Under the pieces are notes generated by a model. That model was not told the origin of the DNA. It ran no database searches and saw nothing but the letters and a program-made list of their open reading frames with translations. The position numbers were made by a program, and so were the translations under genes. From assembly GCA_029977705.1 (NCBI GenBank), contig JAPOKJ010000021.1:1-54341 (forward strand): a stretch of 54,341 nt of DNA, given 5' to 3'. This DNA is from Burkholderiales bacterium (GTDB taxonomy: Bacteria > Pseudomonadota > Gammaproteobacteria > Burkholderiales > Burkholderiaceae_E). This document shows positions 1-8,587 of this stretch, piece after piece; the stretch's first letter is position 1, and each line of letters starts with the position of its first letter.

Positions 1-1
1 A

Positions 2-1624
2 CGTTTTGCCCTGGCCATCCTGGCCGCCGCCGGTGTGGCCCTTTCGGCCTGCACCAGCATGCCCGCCACCAAACCCGCCGGCTGGAATGCGCCGCAGGCC
101 CTGGTGGCGCCATCGTCCTTTACCGGGGTCCACGGCCTGGCCGTCGATCAGAAGGGCCGGCTGCTGGCGGGCAGCGTGGTCGGCTACTCGGTGTGGGAAG
201 TCGATCGCACCACCGGTGCGGCCCGCGTGATGATCCCCGGGCCTGATGGCCAGGCCGATGACATCGCGGTCGGACCCGGCAGCGCGCTCGCCTGGACCAA
301 CTACCTGATGGGTATGGTCCGCTATCGCGAGAACGACAGCGCGCCGATCAAGGTCCTGGCCAAGGATCTGCCCGGCCTGAACTCGCTCGACTTCGATCGC
401 CGCACGGGCAAGCTGTATGCCTCCCAGGTGTTTCTGGGCGATGCCCTGTGGGAGCTCGATGTCCAGGGGGTCAAGCCGCCGCGCCTGATCGCCAAGGACA
501 TGGGCGGATTCAACGGCTTCGAGGTCGGCCCGGATGGCATGCTGTACGGCCCCTTGTGGTTCAAGGGCCAGGTGGTTCGCATCAATCCGGCCAACGGTGC
601 CATCACCGTCATCAACAGCGAGTTCAAGACACCAGCCGCCGCCAATCTCGATGGCAAGGGCAACTTGTGGGTGATCGACACCAAAACTGGCGAGTTGTGC
701 CGTGTCGAGCTGGCCACCGGCCGCAAGACCGTGGTGCGCACGCTCAAGTCTGCACTGGACAATCTGGCGATCTCGCCTGAGGGCATCATCTATGTGTCCA
801 ACATGGCCGACAACGGCATCCAGTCCTTCAATCCTGCCACTGGCGAACTCAAGCAACTGACCAGTGGCAAGCTGGCCGTGCCGGCAGGGCTGCGGGTGGT
901 CGATGGATCGGTCTGGATCGCCGACATCTTCAGTTTCCGCAAGGTCGATGCGCGCAGCGGCGAGGTCACCGACCTGTTCCGGATGCAGGACTCCGACATG
1001 GAGTACCCCTTCGGTGTCGGCGTGTCCTCGAAGGTGTTCGGCCTGACCTCCTGGTTCACCGGTACCCTGCAGGTGATCGATCGCGGCACCATGAAGACGC
1101 TGGCCATGGTTCATGGCCTGAAGGCTCCGATGGATGCCATCCCGATGGAGGACGGCAGCGTGCTGGTCATCGAGATCGCCACCGGCAACCTGCTGCGCCT
1201 GAGCGGTACGGGCTACAAGGACCAGAAGGTGGTCGCCTCGGGCCTGGCCGGGCCGGTGCAGATGACGCTCGGACGTGATGGTGCGGTCTATGTCACCGAA
1301 GCGGCCGGCAAGCTCACCCGCGTCAATCTGGCCGATGGCAGCAAGACCACGGTGGCCGATGGCCTGGCACTGCCTGAGGGCGTGGCCCAGACGCCCTGGG
1401 GCAGCTTCATCGTGGCCGAGGCTGCAGCGGGGCGCCTGACCGAGATCGACCCGGCCACCGGTACGCGCCGCGTGGTCGCCGACCAGTTGCCGATCGGGCT
1501 GCCGGCCGGACCGGGCATGCCGCCTCCCTTCGTGCCTACCGGTGTGGGGGTCGATGCCAGCGGCACCATCTACATGAGCGCTGACCGCAACAACGCGCTG
1601 TATCGCATCACGCCGCAACGCTGA
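2..1624 (+). CDS. beta-propeller lipoprotein (SMP-30/NHL-like), 5' end truncated
   Basis: The reading frame is open from the window edge, so the initiator and a few codons are missing; 540 residues are visible. The visible start is the hydrophobic end of a lipoprotein signal peptide with lipobox LSAC at visible residues 14-17, so the mature protein is probably lipid-anchored outside the cytoplasm. The rest is a run of repeated blades of the form DGxLYV...I.P.TG, for example GPDGMLYG, SPEGIIYVSN, GRDGAVYVTE and DASGTIYMS. This is typical of SMP-30/gluconolactonase, NHL or virginiamycin-B-lyase-like beta-propellers. No substrate can be assigned. The next gene follows after 23 bp on the same strand and may be cotranscribed. 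The lipoprotein and propeller calls are firm; an enzymatic role is unproven. Confidence 0.75.
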   Translation, partial: RFALAILAAAGVALSACTSMPATKPAGWNAPQALVAPSSFTGVHGLAVDQKGRLLAGSVVGYSVWEVDRTTGAARVMIPGPDGQADDIAVGPGSALAWTNYLMGMVRYRENDSAPIKVLAKDLPGLNSLDFDRRTGKLYASQVFLGDALWELDVQGVKPPRLIAKDMGGFNGFEVGPDGMLYGPLWFKGQVVRINPANGAITVINSEFKTPAAANLDGKGNLWVIDTKTGELCRVELATGRKTVVRTLKSALDNLAISPEGIIYVSNMADNGIQSFNPATGELKQLTSGKLAVPAGLRVVDGSVWIADIFSFRKVDARSGEVTDLFRMQDSDMEYPFGVGVSSKVFGLTSWFTGTLQVIDRGTMKTLAMVHGLKAPMDAIPMEDGSVLVIEIATGNLLRLSGTGYKDQKVVASGLAGPVQMTLGRDGAVYVTEAAGKLTRVNLADGSKTTVADGLALPEGVAQTPWGSFIVAEAAAGRLTEIDPATGTRRVVADQLPIGLPAGPGMPPPFVPTGVGVDASGTIYMSADRNNALYRITPQR

Positions 1625-1647
1625 TCGCAGGACAGGGGCGCGCCCGT

Positions 1648-2850
1648 GTGCCGCCCCTGCTCCCCGAATCCCCTCTTTCCCTGGTCCGCTTCGGGCCTGA
1701 AGGCACCTCCCTCTTGCGCATCGCGATCTTCCTTGCCCTGGCCATTGCGGTGGTCAATGGCTTTGCCCGTTTTGCCTACGCGCTGATCCTGCCCGCCATG
1801 CGCGAGGACCTGCTGTGGGATTACGCTGCCTCGGGCTGGCTCAATACGGCCAATTCCATCGGCTATGCGCTGGGCGGCCTGAGCGGCATGCTGCTGCTGG
1901 TCCGTTTCAGTGCCTCGCGACTGTTCAGCACCGGCCTGGTGGCCACCGTGATCTGCGTCGCTGCAGTCGGACTGACCCGCGACCTGGGCTGGATGCTGCT
2001 GTGGCGCCTGCTGGCCGGCATTGGCGCGGCCTGGGTGTTCTCCTGCGGTGGCGCACTCGTGGCGGCCTACTACAGCAAGGACCCGACCAAGGCGGGTCCG
2101 GCCATAGCGATCTTTTTCGCCGGTGGGGGCCTGGGCATGGTGCTCAGTGGCCTGGTCGTGTACCCGGTGCTCTCCGGTGGCCTGAGCTGGTCGGCGGCCT
2201 GGCTGGCCCTCGGTCTGAGCGGTGTGCTGTTGGCGGTGCCGCCGCTGCTCAGCGTACGCGGCATCGAGGGTCCGCGTGGCAGCCTGGCCAGCGATCCTTT
2301 TCACTGGCGGCCGTACACGCTGATCACCTTTTCCTACTTTCTGTTCGGTATCGGATACATCGTCTACCTCACCTTCGTGATCGCCTGGCTCAAGGAGATG
2401 CAGCTGGGCGTGGCGGCCTCCACCGGCCTGTGGGTCCTGCTGGGGCTGGCGGTGATGGCCTCCGGACGCATCTGGCAGCACCCGATGGCCCACTGGCGGC
2501 CCACCTCCACCTATGCCGCCGCCACTTTTCTCACGGGTCTGGGCAGTGCCTTGCCCATCGTCTCGCGCAGCCCGATCGTGCTGGCCATCTCGGTGTGCCT
2601 GGTGGGGGGATCTTTCTTCATGGCACCGGCCTCGATGACAGCGCTGGCGCGCAAGACCCTGCCGCAGGGCCTGTGGGCCCGTGCGATGAACATGTTCACC
2701 ATGAATTTCGCAATCGGACAGGCCATCGGGCCGGTGCTGGCGGGCTGGATGGCAGACCGGATGGGGATGAACAGTGCCATGGCCATGGGAGCAGGCGTGC
2801 TGGTGATATCGTCACTGCTCGGTCTGACGCAATTTCGCGCCCGATCCTGA
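1648..2850 (+). CDS. MFS transporter, YbfB/YjiJ family
   Basis: Encodes 400 residues with about twelve hydrophobic segments separated by short charged loops, the size of a major facilitator carrier. The N-terminal helix motif VVNGFARFAYALILPAMRED and the phrase ASGWLNTANSIGYALGG match the YbfB/YjiJ branch (Pfam MFS_4), whose substrates are mostly unknown. The start is GTG, with a purine-rich AGGGG stretch about 8 bp upstream; an in-frame TTG at 1714 is a possible later start that would trim a poorly conserved leader of 22 residues. It lies 23 bp after the propeller lipoprotein and 12 bp before rlmJ, so the three genes could share a transcript. The family call is confident; the transported compound is not known. 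Confidence 0.85.
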   Translation: MPPLLPESPLSLVRFGPEGTSLLRIAIFLALAIAVVNGFARFAYALILPAMREDLLWDYAASGWLNTANSIGYALGGLSGMLLLVRFSASRLFSTGLVATVICVAAVGLTRDLGWMLLWRLLAGIGAAWVFSCGGALVAAYYSKDPTKAGPAIAIFFAGGGLGMVLSGLVVYPVLSGGLSWSAAWLALGLSGVLLAVPPLLSVRGIEGPRGSLASDPFHWRPYTLITFSYFLFGIGYIVYLTFVIAWLKEMQLGVAASTGLWVLLGLAVMASGRIWQHPMAHWRPTSTYAAATFLTGLGSALPIVSRSPIVLAISVCLVGGSFFMAPASMTALARKTLPQGLWARAMNMFTMNFAIGQAIGPVLAGWMADRMGMNSAMAMGAGVLVISSLLGLTQFRARS

Positions 2851-2862
2851 TCACGGTTCCAG

Positions 2863-3735
2863 ATGCTCGCCTATCGTCATTCCTTCCACGCCGGCAACCA
2901 CGCCGATGTCCTCAAGCATCTGGTGCTCATGGCCGTACTTGCGTACTTCAGGGACAAGGACAAGCCCTACTGGGTGATCGACACCCATGCCGGTGCCGGC
3001 CTGTATGCCCTCGATGGAAAGCATGCCCAGACCAATGCCGAGCACCTCGATGGCATCGCGCGCCTGTGGCGCCGCGACGACCTGCCGCCCCTGGTGCAGG
3101 ACTACGTCACCCGGGTGGCCGAGCTGGCCCTGGCGGCGGGCTCGCCCGAGGGCAAGGCCCTGACCCGCTATCCCGGATCACCGGCACTGGCGGCCTCGAT
3201 GCTGCAAGCCGGCGACAAACTCAAGCTCTACGAACTGCACCCAAGCGACTTCACCCTGCTGCGCGGGCATTTCGGCGGCCGGCGCGAGGTCTCGATGCAT
3301 CAGGGTGACGGCTTTGCCGGCCTGAAGGCCTCCCTTCCGCCGCCACCGCGGCGCGGCGTGGTGCTGATCGATCCTTCCTACGAACTGAAGGATGACTACC
3401 GCCATGTCTTCGATGCCGTCAAGGACAGCCTGCTGCGCTTTTCCCAGGGGACCTACCTGATCTGGTACCCGGTGCTGCGACGCCCGGAGTGGCAGCGCCT
3501 GAAGGAGAGGCTGGAGCGACTCGAGGTCAAGTGGCTCAACGTCGTGATGCGCGTGACCCAGCCCGATGACGAGGGCTTCGGCATGCAGGGCAGCGGCATG
3601 TTCGTCATCAATCCGCCCTGGGTGCTCGAAGGCCAGTTGCGCGAAGTCATGCCCTGGCTGACCGAAAGGCTGGCCCAGTATCCGGGTGCCGAGTTCCAGT
3701 TGCGCAGCTTCGAGCCGAAATTGTCACGCGGCTGA
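2863..3735 (+). CDS. rlmJ: 23S rRNA (adenine(2030)-N(6))-methyltransferase RlmJ
   Basis: RlmJ uses S-adenosylmethionine to methylate N6 of A2030 in 23S rRNA. The N-terminus MLAYRHSFHAGNHADVLKH is the family hallmark. It is followed by the SAM-binding strand DTHAGAGLY (residues 40-48) and the catalytic motif IV as DPSYE at residues 170-174, where E. coli has DPPYE. The length of 290 residues is close to the E. coli protein (280). The ATG start lies 12 bp after the MFS gene. The gene converges on the minus-strand metallo-hydrolase gene with only 19 bp between the stops and no visible terminator, so the transcripts probably overlap at their 3' ends. Confidence 0.95.
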   Translation: MLAYRHSFHAGNHADVLKHLVLMAVLAYFRDKDKPYWVIDTHAGAGLYALDGKHAQTNAEHLDGIARLWRRDDLPPLVQDYVTRVAELALAAGSPEGKALTRYPGSPALAASMLQAGDKLKLYELHPSDFTLLRGHFGGRREVSMHQGDGFAGLKASLPPPPRRGVVLIDPSYELKDDYRHVFDAVKDSLLRFSQGTYLIWYPVLRRPEWQRLKERLERLEVKWLNVVMRVTQPDDEGFGMQGSGMFVINPPWVLEGQLREVMPWLTERLAQYPGAEFQLRSFEPKLSRG

Positions 3736-3754
3736 AGCGGCGCCCTTCAACTTC

Positions 3755-4732
3755 TCAGAACAGCTGCCACAGGATCGGATCGTAGGCATAGCCATTGCCT
3801 GCAGCGCGCAGCCGGCCGATGCCCGGGAAAGCCAGATGGGCACCGCCCACCATGATGCGTTCGCGTGCCACCTGCTCGAACAAGGCCTTGCGCGAGGCGC
3901 GTGCCTCGTCCTGCTTCCAGTCGAAGGCCACGGTGATCTCGGGACGGGGGAACTGCACCGCCGCCACGTGCATCAGGTCACCCAGCAGCAGCAGCTTCTG
4001 GCCTTCGGATTCCACCATGTAGCAGCTGTGGCCCGGCGTATGGCCGACGGCTGACACGGACTTGATCCCGGGGCTCAGTTCCTGCCCCAGGGCGAAGCCC
4101 TTGATGCGATCGCCATAGGCGGCCACCGCACGCTTGGCGGCGGCAAAGCGGCCCTTCTGGTTTTCCGGTGCGGCCGCTTCCACCTTCGGGTTGGCCCAGT
4201 AGTCCAGGTCGGCCTGGGCGATGCGGATCACCGCATTGGGGAACAGGCGCGAGCCGTCCGGCGACACCGTCCCGTGCAGATGGTCGCCATGCATGTGGGT
4301 GATGTAGACCTCGTCGATCTGGCCCGGGTTCAGTCCGAGGGCAGCCAGGGCGGCGGGCAGCCGGCCTGCGGTCGGGCCCAGCATGTTGGCGCCACCGGCG
4401 TCGATCAGCACCAGCTTGCTGCCGGTATTGACCAGAAAGGCATTGACCGGAAAGCGCATCGGCGCATCCATCTTCTGGCCGACGGCTTCCAGGTGTTCGC
4501 GGATATGCGCGGCCTCGCCTTGCAGCACGCCGATCGGTACATCGATGAAGCCATCGAGCAGTGTCGTGACCTCAAACTTGCCCAGCTTCAGGCGGTGCAC
4601 ACTCACCTGCTGGCTGCCGGCCAGCGGGGCGGCGGCGCGGGCCATCTGGGGCAGGGTCAGCGCTGCGCCCAGCAAGGTGGGCAGGCCCAGGGCCGAGAGG
4701 CGGGCGATGACATGGCGGCGGCGCGGGTTCAT
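3755..4732 (-). CDS. exported metallo-beta-lactamase-fold hydrolase
   Basis: Encodes 325 residues from an ATG preceded by AGGAG. The metal site is the standard MBL signature THMHGDH (H146, H148, D150, H151), followed by GHTPGH and LGDLMH supplying the remaining His and Asp ligands. The N-terminus MNPRRRHVIARLSALG, then a hydrophobic stretch and ARAAA, is a Sec- or Tat-like signal peptide (the RRR resembles a twin-arginine motif), so the enzyme is probably periplasmic. It resembles quorum-quenching lactonase-like and related hydrolases, but the substrate cannot be told from sequence. It is the last gene of the run glcB - YchJ-like - binding protein - this gene, 41 bp after its neighbour. Confidence 0.85.
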   Translation of the reverse strand: MNPRRRHVIARLSALGLPTLLGAALTLPQMARAAAPLAGSQQVSVHRLKLGKFEVTTLLDGFIDVPIGVLQGEAAHIREHLEAVGQKMDAPMRFPVNAFLVNTGSKLVLIDAGGANMLGPTAGRLPAALAALGLNPGQIDEVYITHMHGDHLHGTVSPDGSRLFPNAVIRIAQADLDYWANPKVEAAAPENQKGRFAAAKRAVAAYGDRIKGFALGQELSPGIKSVSAVGHTPGHSCYMVESEGQKLLLLGDLMHVAAVQFPRPEITVAFDWKQDEARASRKALFEQVARERIMVGGAHLAFPGIGRLRAAGNGYAYDPILWQLF

Positions 4733-4773
4733 GAGGGACTCCTGGTCGGTTGCATGCGGTTGTTGGGCGGGTG

Positions 4774-5751
4774 CTATTCGGGAATGATGCGCGCATCCCG
4801 CCCGACCCGCACCCACTTGACCATCTCGGTGGCCACGAAACTGGAAAACGCCCGGGCACTGCCGCCGCCGGGCTCGGCGCCGTTCCTGGCCAGCTTTTCG
4901 ACGAAGGCCGGGGTCTTGAGGATGGCGTTGACCTCCCGGTTCAGCCGCTCGACGATGTCGGTCGGCGTGCCAGCCGGCGCGAACAGGCCGAACCAGACGA
5001 TTTGCTCGAAGCCGGGTACGCCGGCTTCCTGCATCGTCGGCACGTCCGGCAGGGCCCTGCTGCGCGCGGGTGTGGTTACCGCCAGCGGCTTGTTGCGGCC
5101 GCTGCGGATGTGGGGCATGGCCGGCGGCATGTTGGACATCATCATCGTGACCTGGCCGCTGGCGACGTCGGTGAGGGCCTGCTGCACATCCTTGTAGGGC
5201 ACGTGCCGCATCTTCAGGCCGGCGACCAGATTCAGGTATTCCCCGGCCAGGTGCGAGGACGAGCCGATGCCCCCGGAGGCAAAGGTGATGCGGTCGCCTT
5301 CCTTGCGCGCCAGGGCGAGAAACTCGGCCAGATTTCCTGCCGGCAGATCCTTGCCGACACTCATCAGGCTGGGCGTGGTCGATACCAGCACGATGGGTGC
5401 GAAGTCCTTGACCGGGTTGTAGGGCAGGCTCTTGTAGGTGGCCACGTTCATGGCGTGCGAGCCGATGTTGCCCATCACCAAGGTATAGCCATCGGGTGCG
5501 GCCTTGGCCACCTGGTCACTGCCCAGCGACCCGCCGGCGCCGGCGCGGTTCTCGGCCACGAAGGGCTGACCGAGGCGCTTTTGCAACTCGGCGCCCAGTT
5601 CGCGGGCCATGATGTCGGGCGCGCTGCCGGCTCCCGAGGGCACCACGATCTTCACCGGCTTGAATGGCCAGTTCTGGGCAAACGCACTGGCACTGCAGGC
5701 CAGCACGCACATCGCCAGGGCACGGAGCAGGGCACGGAGCAGGGTACGCAT
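4774..5751 (-). CDS. Bug/TctC-family tripartite tricarboxylate transporter substrate-binding protein
   Basis: Encodes 325 residues. A signal peptide ends around ACSASAFAQ. The mature protein opens WPFKPVKIVVPSGAGSAPD and continues ENRAGAGGSLGSDQVAKAAP and PDGYTLVMG, the diagnostic ligand loops of Bug (Bordetella uptake gene) proteins. These are periplasmic, venus-flytrap-like binders of carboxylates and other small metabolites. The start at 5751 is chosen over longer in-frame possibilities because the signal peptide begins there and AAGGA lies just upstream. No TctA or TctB membrane genes are nearby, so this is an orphan binder, as is common in Burkholderiales. It lies 10 bp after the YchJ-type gene and 41 bp before the metallo-hydrolase gene. 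Confidence 0.93.
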   Translation of the reverse strand: MRTLLRALLRALAMCVLACSASAFAQNWPFKPVKIVVPSGAGSAPDIMARELGAELQKRLGQPFVAENRAGAGGSLGSDQVAKAAPDGYTLVMGNIGSHAMNVATYKSLPYNPVKDFAPIVLVSTTPSLMSVGKDLPAGNLAEFLALARKEGDRITFASGGIGSSSHLAGEYLNLVAGLKMRHVPYKDVQQALTDVASGQVTMMMSNMPPAMPHIRSGRNKPLAVTTPARSRALPDVPTMQEAGVPGFEQIVWFGLFAPAGTPTDIVERLNREVNAILKTPAFVEKLARNGAEPGGGSARAFSSFVATEMVKWVRVGRDARIIPE

Positions 5752-5761
5752 GGGAGGTCCT

Positions 5762-6193
5762 TCAGCGAATATCGCCGTCAATGTATTTCCAGGCGCCATC
5801 GATGCGCACGAAGCGACTGGTCTCGTGCAGCACCTCGGCCTTGCCCCCGACCTTGTAGAAAGCCTTGAACTCGACCACGGCGGCATCACCGCCTTCCTGG
5901 GCATGCAGGACTTCGAGCCCGCTCCAGCCCAGGGGTCGCAGTTCGATTTCCCCGGGCGCGGTGCTGATGTGCCAGGTGCTGTGCAGGTAGTGCAGCAAGC
6001 CATGGCCGAGGTCGTCATTGCGTGTGGCCAGCGCGTAGGCGCTGTATCGTGATCGCATCAGCGCCTCGGCCGTGGGCGCATGCCGGCCGGCTGCAAAACC
6101 CTGGTGCCAGGGCCCGCAGCATTGGCCGTAGGTCTGGGTACCCCCTTCGCGCAGGCGGCAGGGGCAGACCTTGTCTTCAAGGGCGTTCTTCAA
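5762..6193 (-). CDS. YchJ-family metal-binding protein (UPF0225)
   Basis: Encodes 143 residues. The N-terminus has a cysteine-rich knuckle CPC...CCGPWHQG and then [15 protein letters not shown] and a C-terminal WKYIDGD. Together these are the hallmarks of the YchJ/UPF0225 family (SEC-C-like zinc knuckle plus NTF2-like fold). The molecular function is unknown in the family. The only workable start is TTG at 6191-6193, which overlaps the stop of glcB (TTGA), suggesting translational coupling to malate synthase. The first in-frame ATG (codon 46) would remove the zinc knuckle, so TTG is preferred. Confidence 0.88.
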   Translation of the reverse strand: MKNALEDKVCPCRLREGGTQTYGQCCGPWHQGFAAGRHAPTAEALMRSRYSAYALATRNDDLGHGLLHYLHSTWHISTAPGEIELRPLGWSGLEVLHAQEGGDAAVVEFKAFYKVGGKAEVLHETSRFVRIDGAWKYIDGDIR

Positions 6194-8394
6194 GCGGCGG
6201 CTTTGACCTTCAGGCGCCAGGCATGCAGCAGCGGTTCGGTGTAGCCACTGGGCTGCTCCAGGCCCTTGAAGACCAGGTCACAGGCCGCCTTGTAGGCCTT
6301 CGAAGTATCGAAGTGGCCGGCCATGTCGCTGTACAGCGGGTCGCCCGCATTCTGCTTGTCAACCACGGCGGCCATGCGCTCGAAGGTGGCCCGCACCTGG
6401 CCTTCCGTGACCACCCCATGGAGCAGCCAGTTGGCCATGTGCTGGCTGGAGATGCGCAGCGTGGCGCGGTCTTCCATCAGGCCGATGTTGTGGATGTCGG
6501 GCACCTTGGAGCATCCCACGCCCTGATCGATCCAGCGCACCACATAGCCCAGGATGCCCTGGGCGTTGTTGTCCAGCTCCTGCTGCTTGTCGGCTTCCGA
6601 CCAATTGCGATCCCCTGCCACCGGTACCTGCAGCAAGCCATTGAGCAGGGTCTCGCGCTCGGCACTGGCGCGGGTCTTTTCCAGTTCCTGCTGAACCGCC
6701 GACACGTTGACGGCATGGTAGTGCAGGGCATGCAGGGTGGCCGCGGTGGGCGAGGGCACCCAGGCAGTGTTGGCGCCGGCCTTGGGGTGGCCGATCTTCT
6801 GCTCGAGCATGGCGGCCATCAGGTCCGGCATGGCCCACATGCCCTTGCCGATCTGGGCCCGGCCGCGCAGGCCGCAGGACAGGCCGACCAGCACGTTGTT
6901 CCGTTCATAGGCGGCGATCCAAGCCGAGGATTTCATGTCGGCCTTGCGGATCATCGCGCCGGCCTGCATCGCGGTGTGCATCTCGTCGCCGGTGCGGTCC
7001 AGGAAGCCGGTGTTGATGAAGGCGACGCGCGAGCTGGCGGCGGCGATGCAGGCTTTCAGGTTGACGCTGGTGCGGCGCTCCTCGTCCATGATGCCCAGCT
7101 TGACCGTGTTCTCGGGCAGGCCGAGGACGGCCTCGACACGGCCGAACAGTTCGCTGGCAAAGGCCACCTCGGCAGGACCGTGCATCTTGGGCTTGACGAT
7201 GTAAACCGAGCCGGTGCGTGAGTTGCGGATGGCGGGGTTGCCGGTGCGCTTGAGGTCGTGGATCGCGATCGTGGTGGTGATCACCGCATCCATGATGCCC
7301 TCGGGGATCTCCTTGCCGCCGTCCCAGAGGATGGCCGGATTGGTCATCAGGTGTCCGACATTGCGCACGAACATCAGCGAGCGGCCATGCAGCACGACCT
7401 CGCCGCCCTTGGCGCCGGTGTATTTGCGATCGGCGTTCAGGCCGCGGGTAAAGGTGCGTCCGCCCTTGCTGACTTCCTCGGTGAGCGAGCCCTTCAGGAT
7501 GCCCAGCCAGTTGCGGTAGGCGACCACCTTGTCCTGCGCATCGACCACGGCCACCGAATCCTCGAGATCAAGGATGGTGGACAGGGCTGCTTCCATGACC
7601 ACGTCCGACACGCCTGCCGCATCGCCCTGGCCGATCGGGGTGCTGCGGTCGATCTGGATGTCGATGTGGATGCCGTTGTGGCGCAGCAGGATCGAGGACG
7701 GTGTTGCCGCCTCGCCCTGGTAGCCGATGAACTGGCTGCCATCGTTCAGGTAGGCGCTGCTGCCATCCCTCAGGCTCACCACCAGGCGGCCGCCTTCCAC
7801 GCGATAGCCGGTGGCGTCCTTGTGCGAGGCACCGCCCAGCGGGGCGGCCTGGTCCAGCACGTTGCGGGCAAAGGCAATCACCTTGGCGCCGCGCACCGGG
7901 TTGTAGCCGCCGGCGCGGTCGGCACCATCGGCCTCGGAGATCGCATCGGTGCCATACAGGGCGTCGTAGAGCGAACCCCAGCGCGCATTGGCGGCGTTCA
8001 GCGCGTAACGGGCATTGAGGATCGGCACCACCAGCTGCGGGCCGGCCTGCAGGGCCAGCTCCGCGTCGACATTGGCGGTGGTCGCGGTGAAGTCCGCCGG
8101 CTCCGGCACCAGATAGCCGATCTTTTCGAGAAAGCCGCGATAGGCGGCCATGTCCGTGATCGGACCGGGGTGGGCCTTGTGCCAGCCGTCCAGTTCGGCC
8201 TGCAGGCGGTCGCGCTCGGCCAGCAGGGCGATGTTGCGCGGGGCCAGATCGCGCACGATGCCATCAAAGCCCTTCCAGAAGGCCTCGGCGCTCACGCCGG
8301 TCCCCGGGAGGACTTCCTTTTCGATGAACTGGTGGAGCTGGCTGTCGACGTGCAGGCTGTGAACCTGGGTGCGGGGCGATGAAGTGGCGGTCAT
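6190..8394 (-). CDS. glcB: malate synthase G
   Basis: Condenses glyoxylate with acetyl-CoA to malate in glyoxylate and glycolate metabolism. The 734-residue length fits isoform G (about 720-740). The start region [20 protein letters not shown], the catalytic-arginine block [15 protein letters not shown] and the catalytic-aspartate block [13 protein letters not shown] are all family landmarks. An in-frame ATG at 8421 would add nine residues; 8394 is preferred because homologous N-termini begin near it, and neither has a strong Shine-Dalgarno. A TACAAT -10-like element on the minus strand at 8491-8496 could be the promoter, but no convincing -35 pairs with it. It is the first gene of a tight four-gene minus-strand run, and its stop overlaps the start of the YchJ-like gene. 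Confidence 0.96.
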   Translation of the reverse strand: MTATSSPRTQVHSLHVDSQLHQFIEKEVLPGTGVSAEAFWKGFDGIVRDLAPRNIALLAERDRLQAELDGWHKAHPGPITDMAAYRGFLEKIGYLVPEPADFTATTANVDAELALQAGPQLVVPILNARYALNAANARWGSLYDALYGTDAISEADGADRAGGYNPVRGAKVIAFARNVLDQAAPLGGASHKDATGYRVEGGRLVVSLRDGSSAYLNDGSQFIGYQGEAATPSSILLRHNGIHIDIQIDRSTPIGQGDAAGVSDVVMEAALSTILDLEDSVAVVDAQDKVVAYRNWLGILKGSLTEEVSKGGRTFTRGLNADRKYTGAKGGEVVLHGRSLMFVRNVGHLMTNPAILWDGGKEIPEGIMDAVITTTIAIHDLKRTGNPAIRNSRTGSVYIVKPKMHGPAEVAFASELFGRVEAVLGLPENTVKLGIMDEERRTSVNLKACIAAASSRVAFINTGFLDRTGDEMHTAMQAGAMIRKADMKSSAWIAAYERNNVLVGLSCGLRGRAQIGKGMWAMPDLMAAMLEQKIGHPKAGANTAWVPSPTAATLHALHYHAVNVSAVQQELEKTRASAERETLLNGLLQVPVAGDRNWSEADKQQELDNNAQGILGYVVRWIDQGVGCSKVPDIHNIGLMEDRATLRISSQHMANWLLHGVVTEGQVRATFERMAAVVDKQNAGDPLYSDMAGHFDTSKAYKAACDLVFKGLEQPSGYTEPLLHAWRLKVKAAA

Positions 8395-8587
8395 GATGGA
8401 TGTTGAAGGTCGGAAATTCATGGGGCCTGCGGGGGCTCGGCAGGCGCGGGGTGCGCTTTGTGCCGAGGTGCCGACCGAGGCAAGGGCGCTATTGTAGAGG
8501 CAGCACCATAGGCCAATTGCGGCGCCCGATCAAGGCGGTGCCGCGCGAAGCATTCGTGACCGAAATGACGGCAATCGGAGGTGCTGC

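Noticed and set aside
1815-3308. A 497-codon plus-strand frame across the MFS and rlmJ genes
   Set aside because: It runs in the wrong frame of two clear genes and ends inside rlmJ; the Arg/Gly/Pro-rich product is typical of frame shadows.
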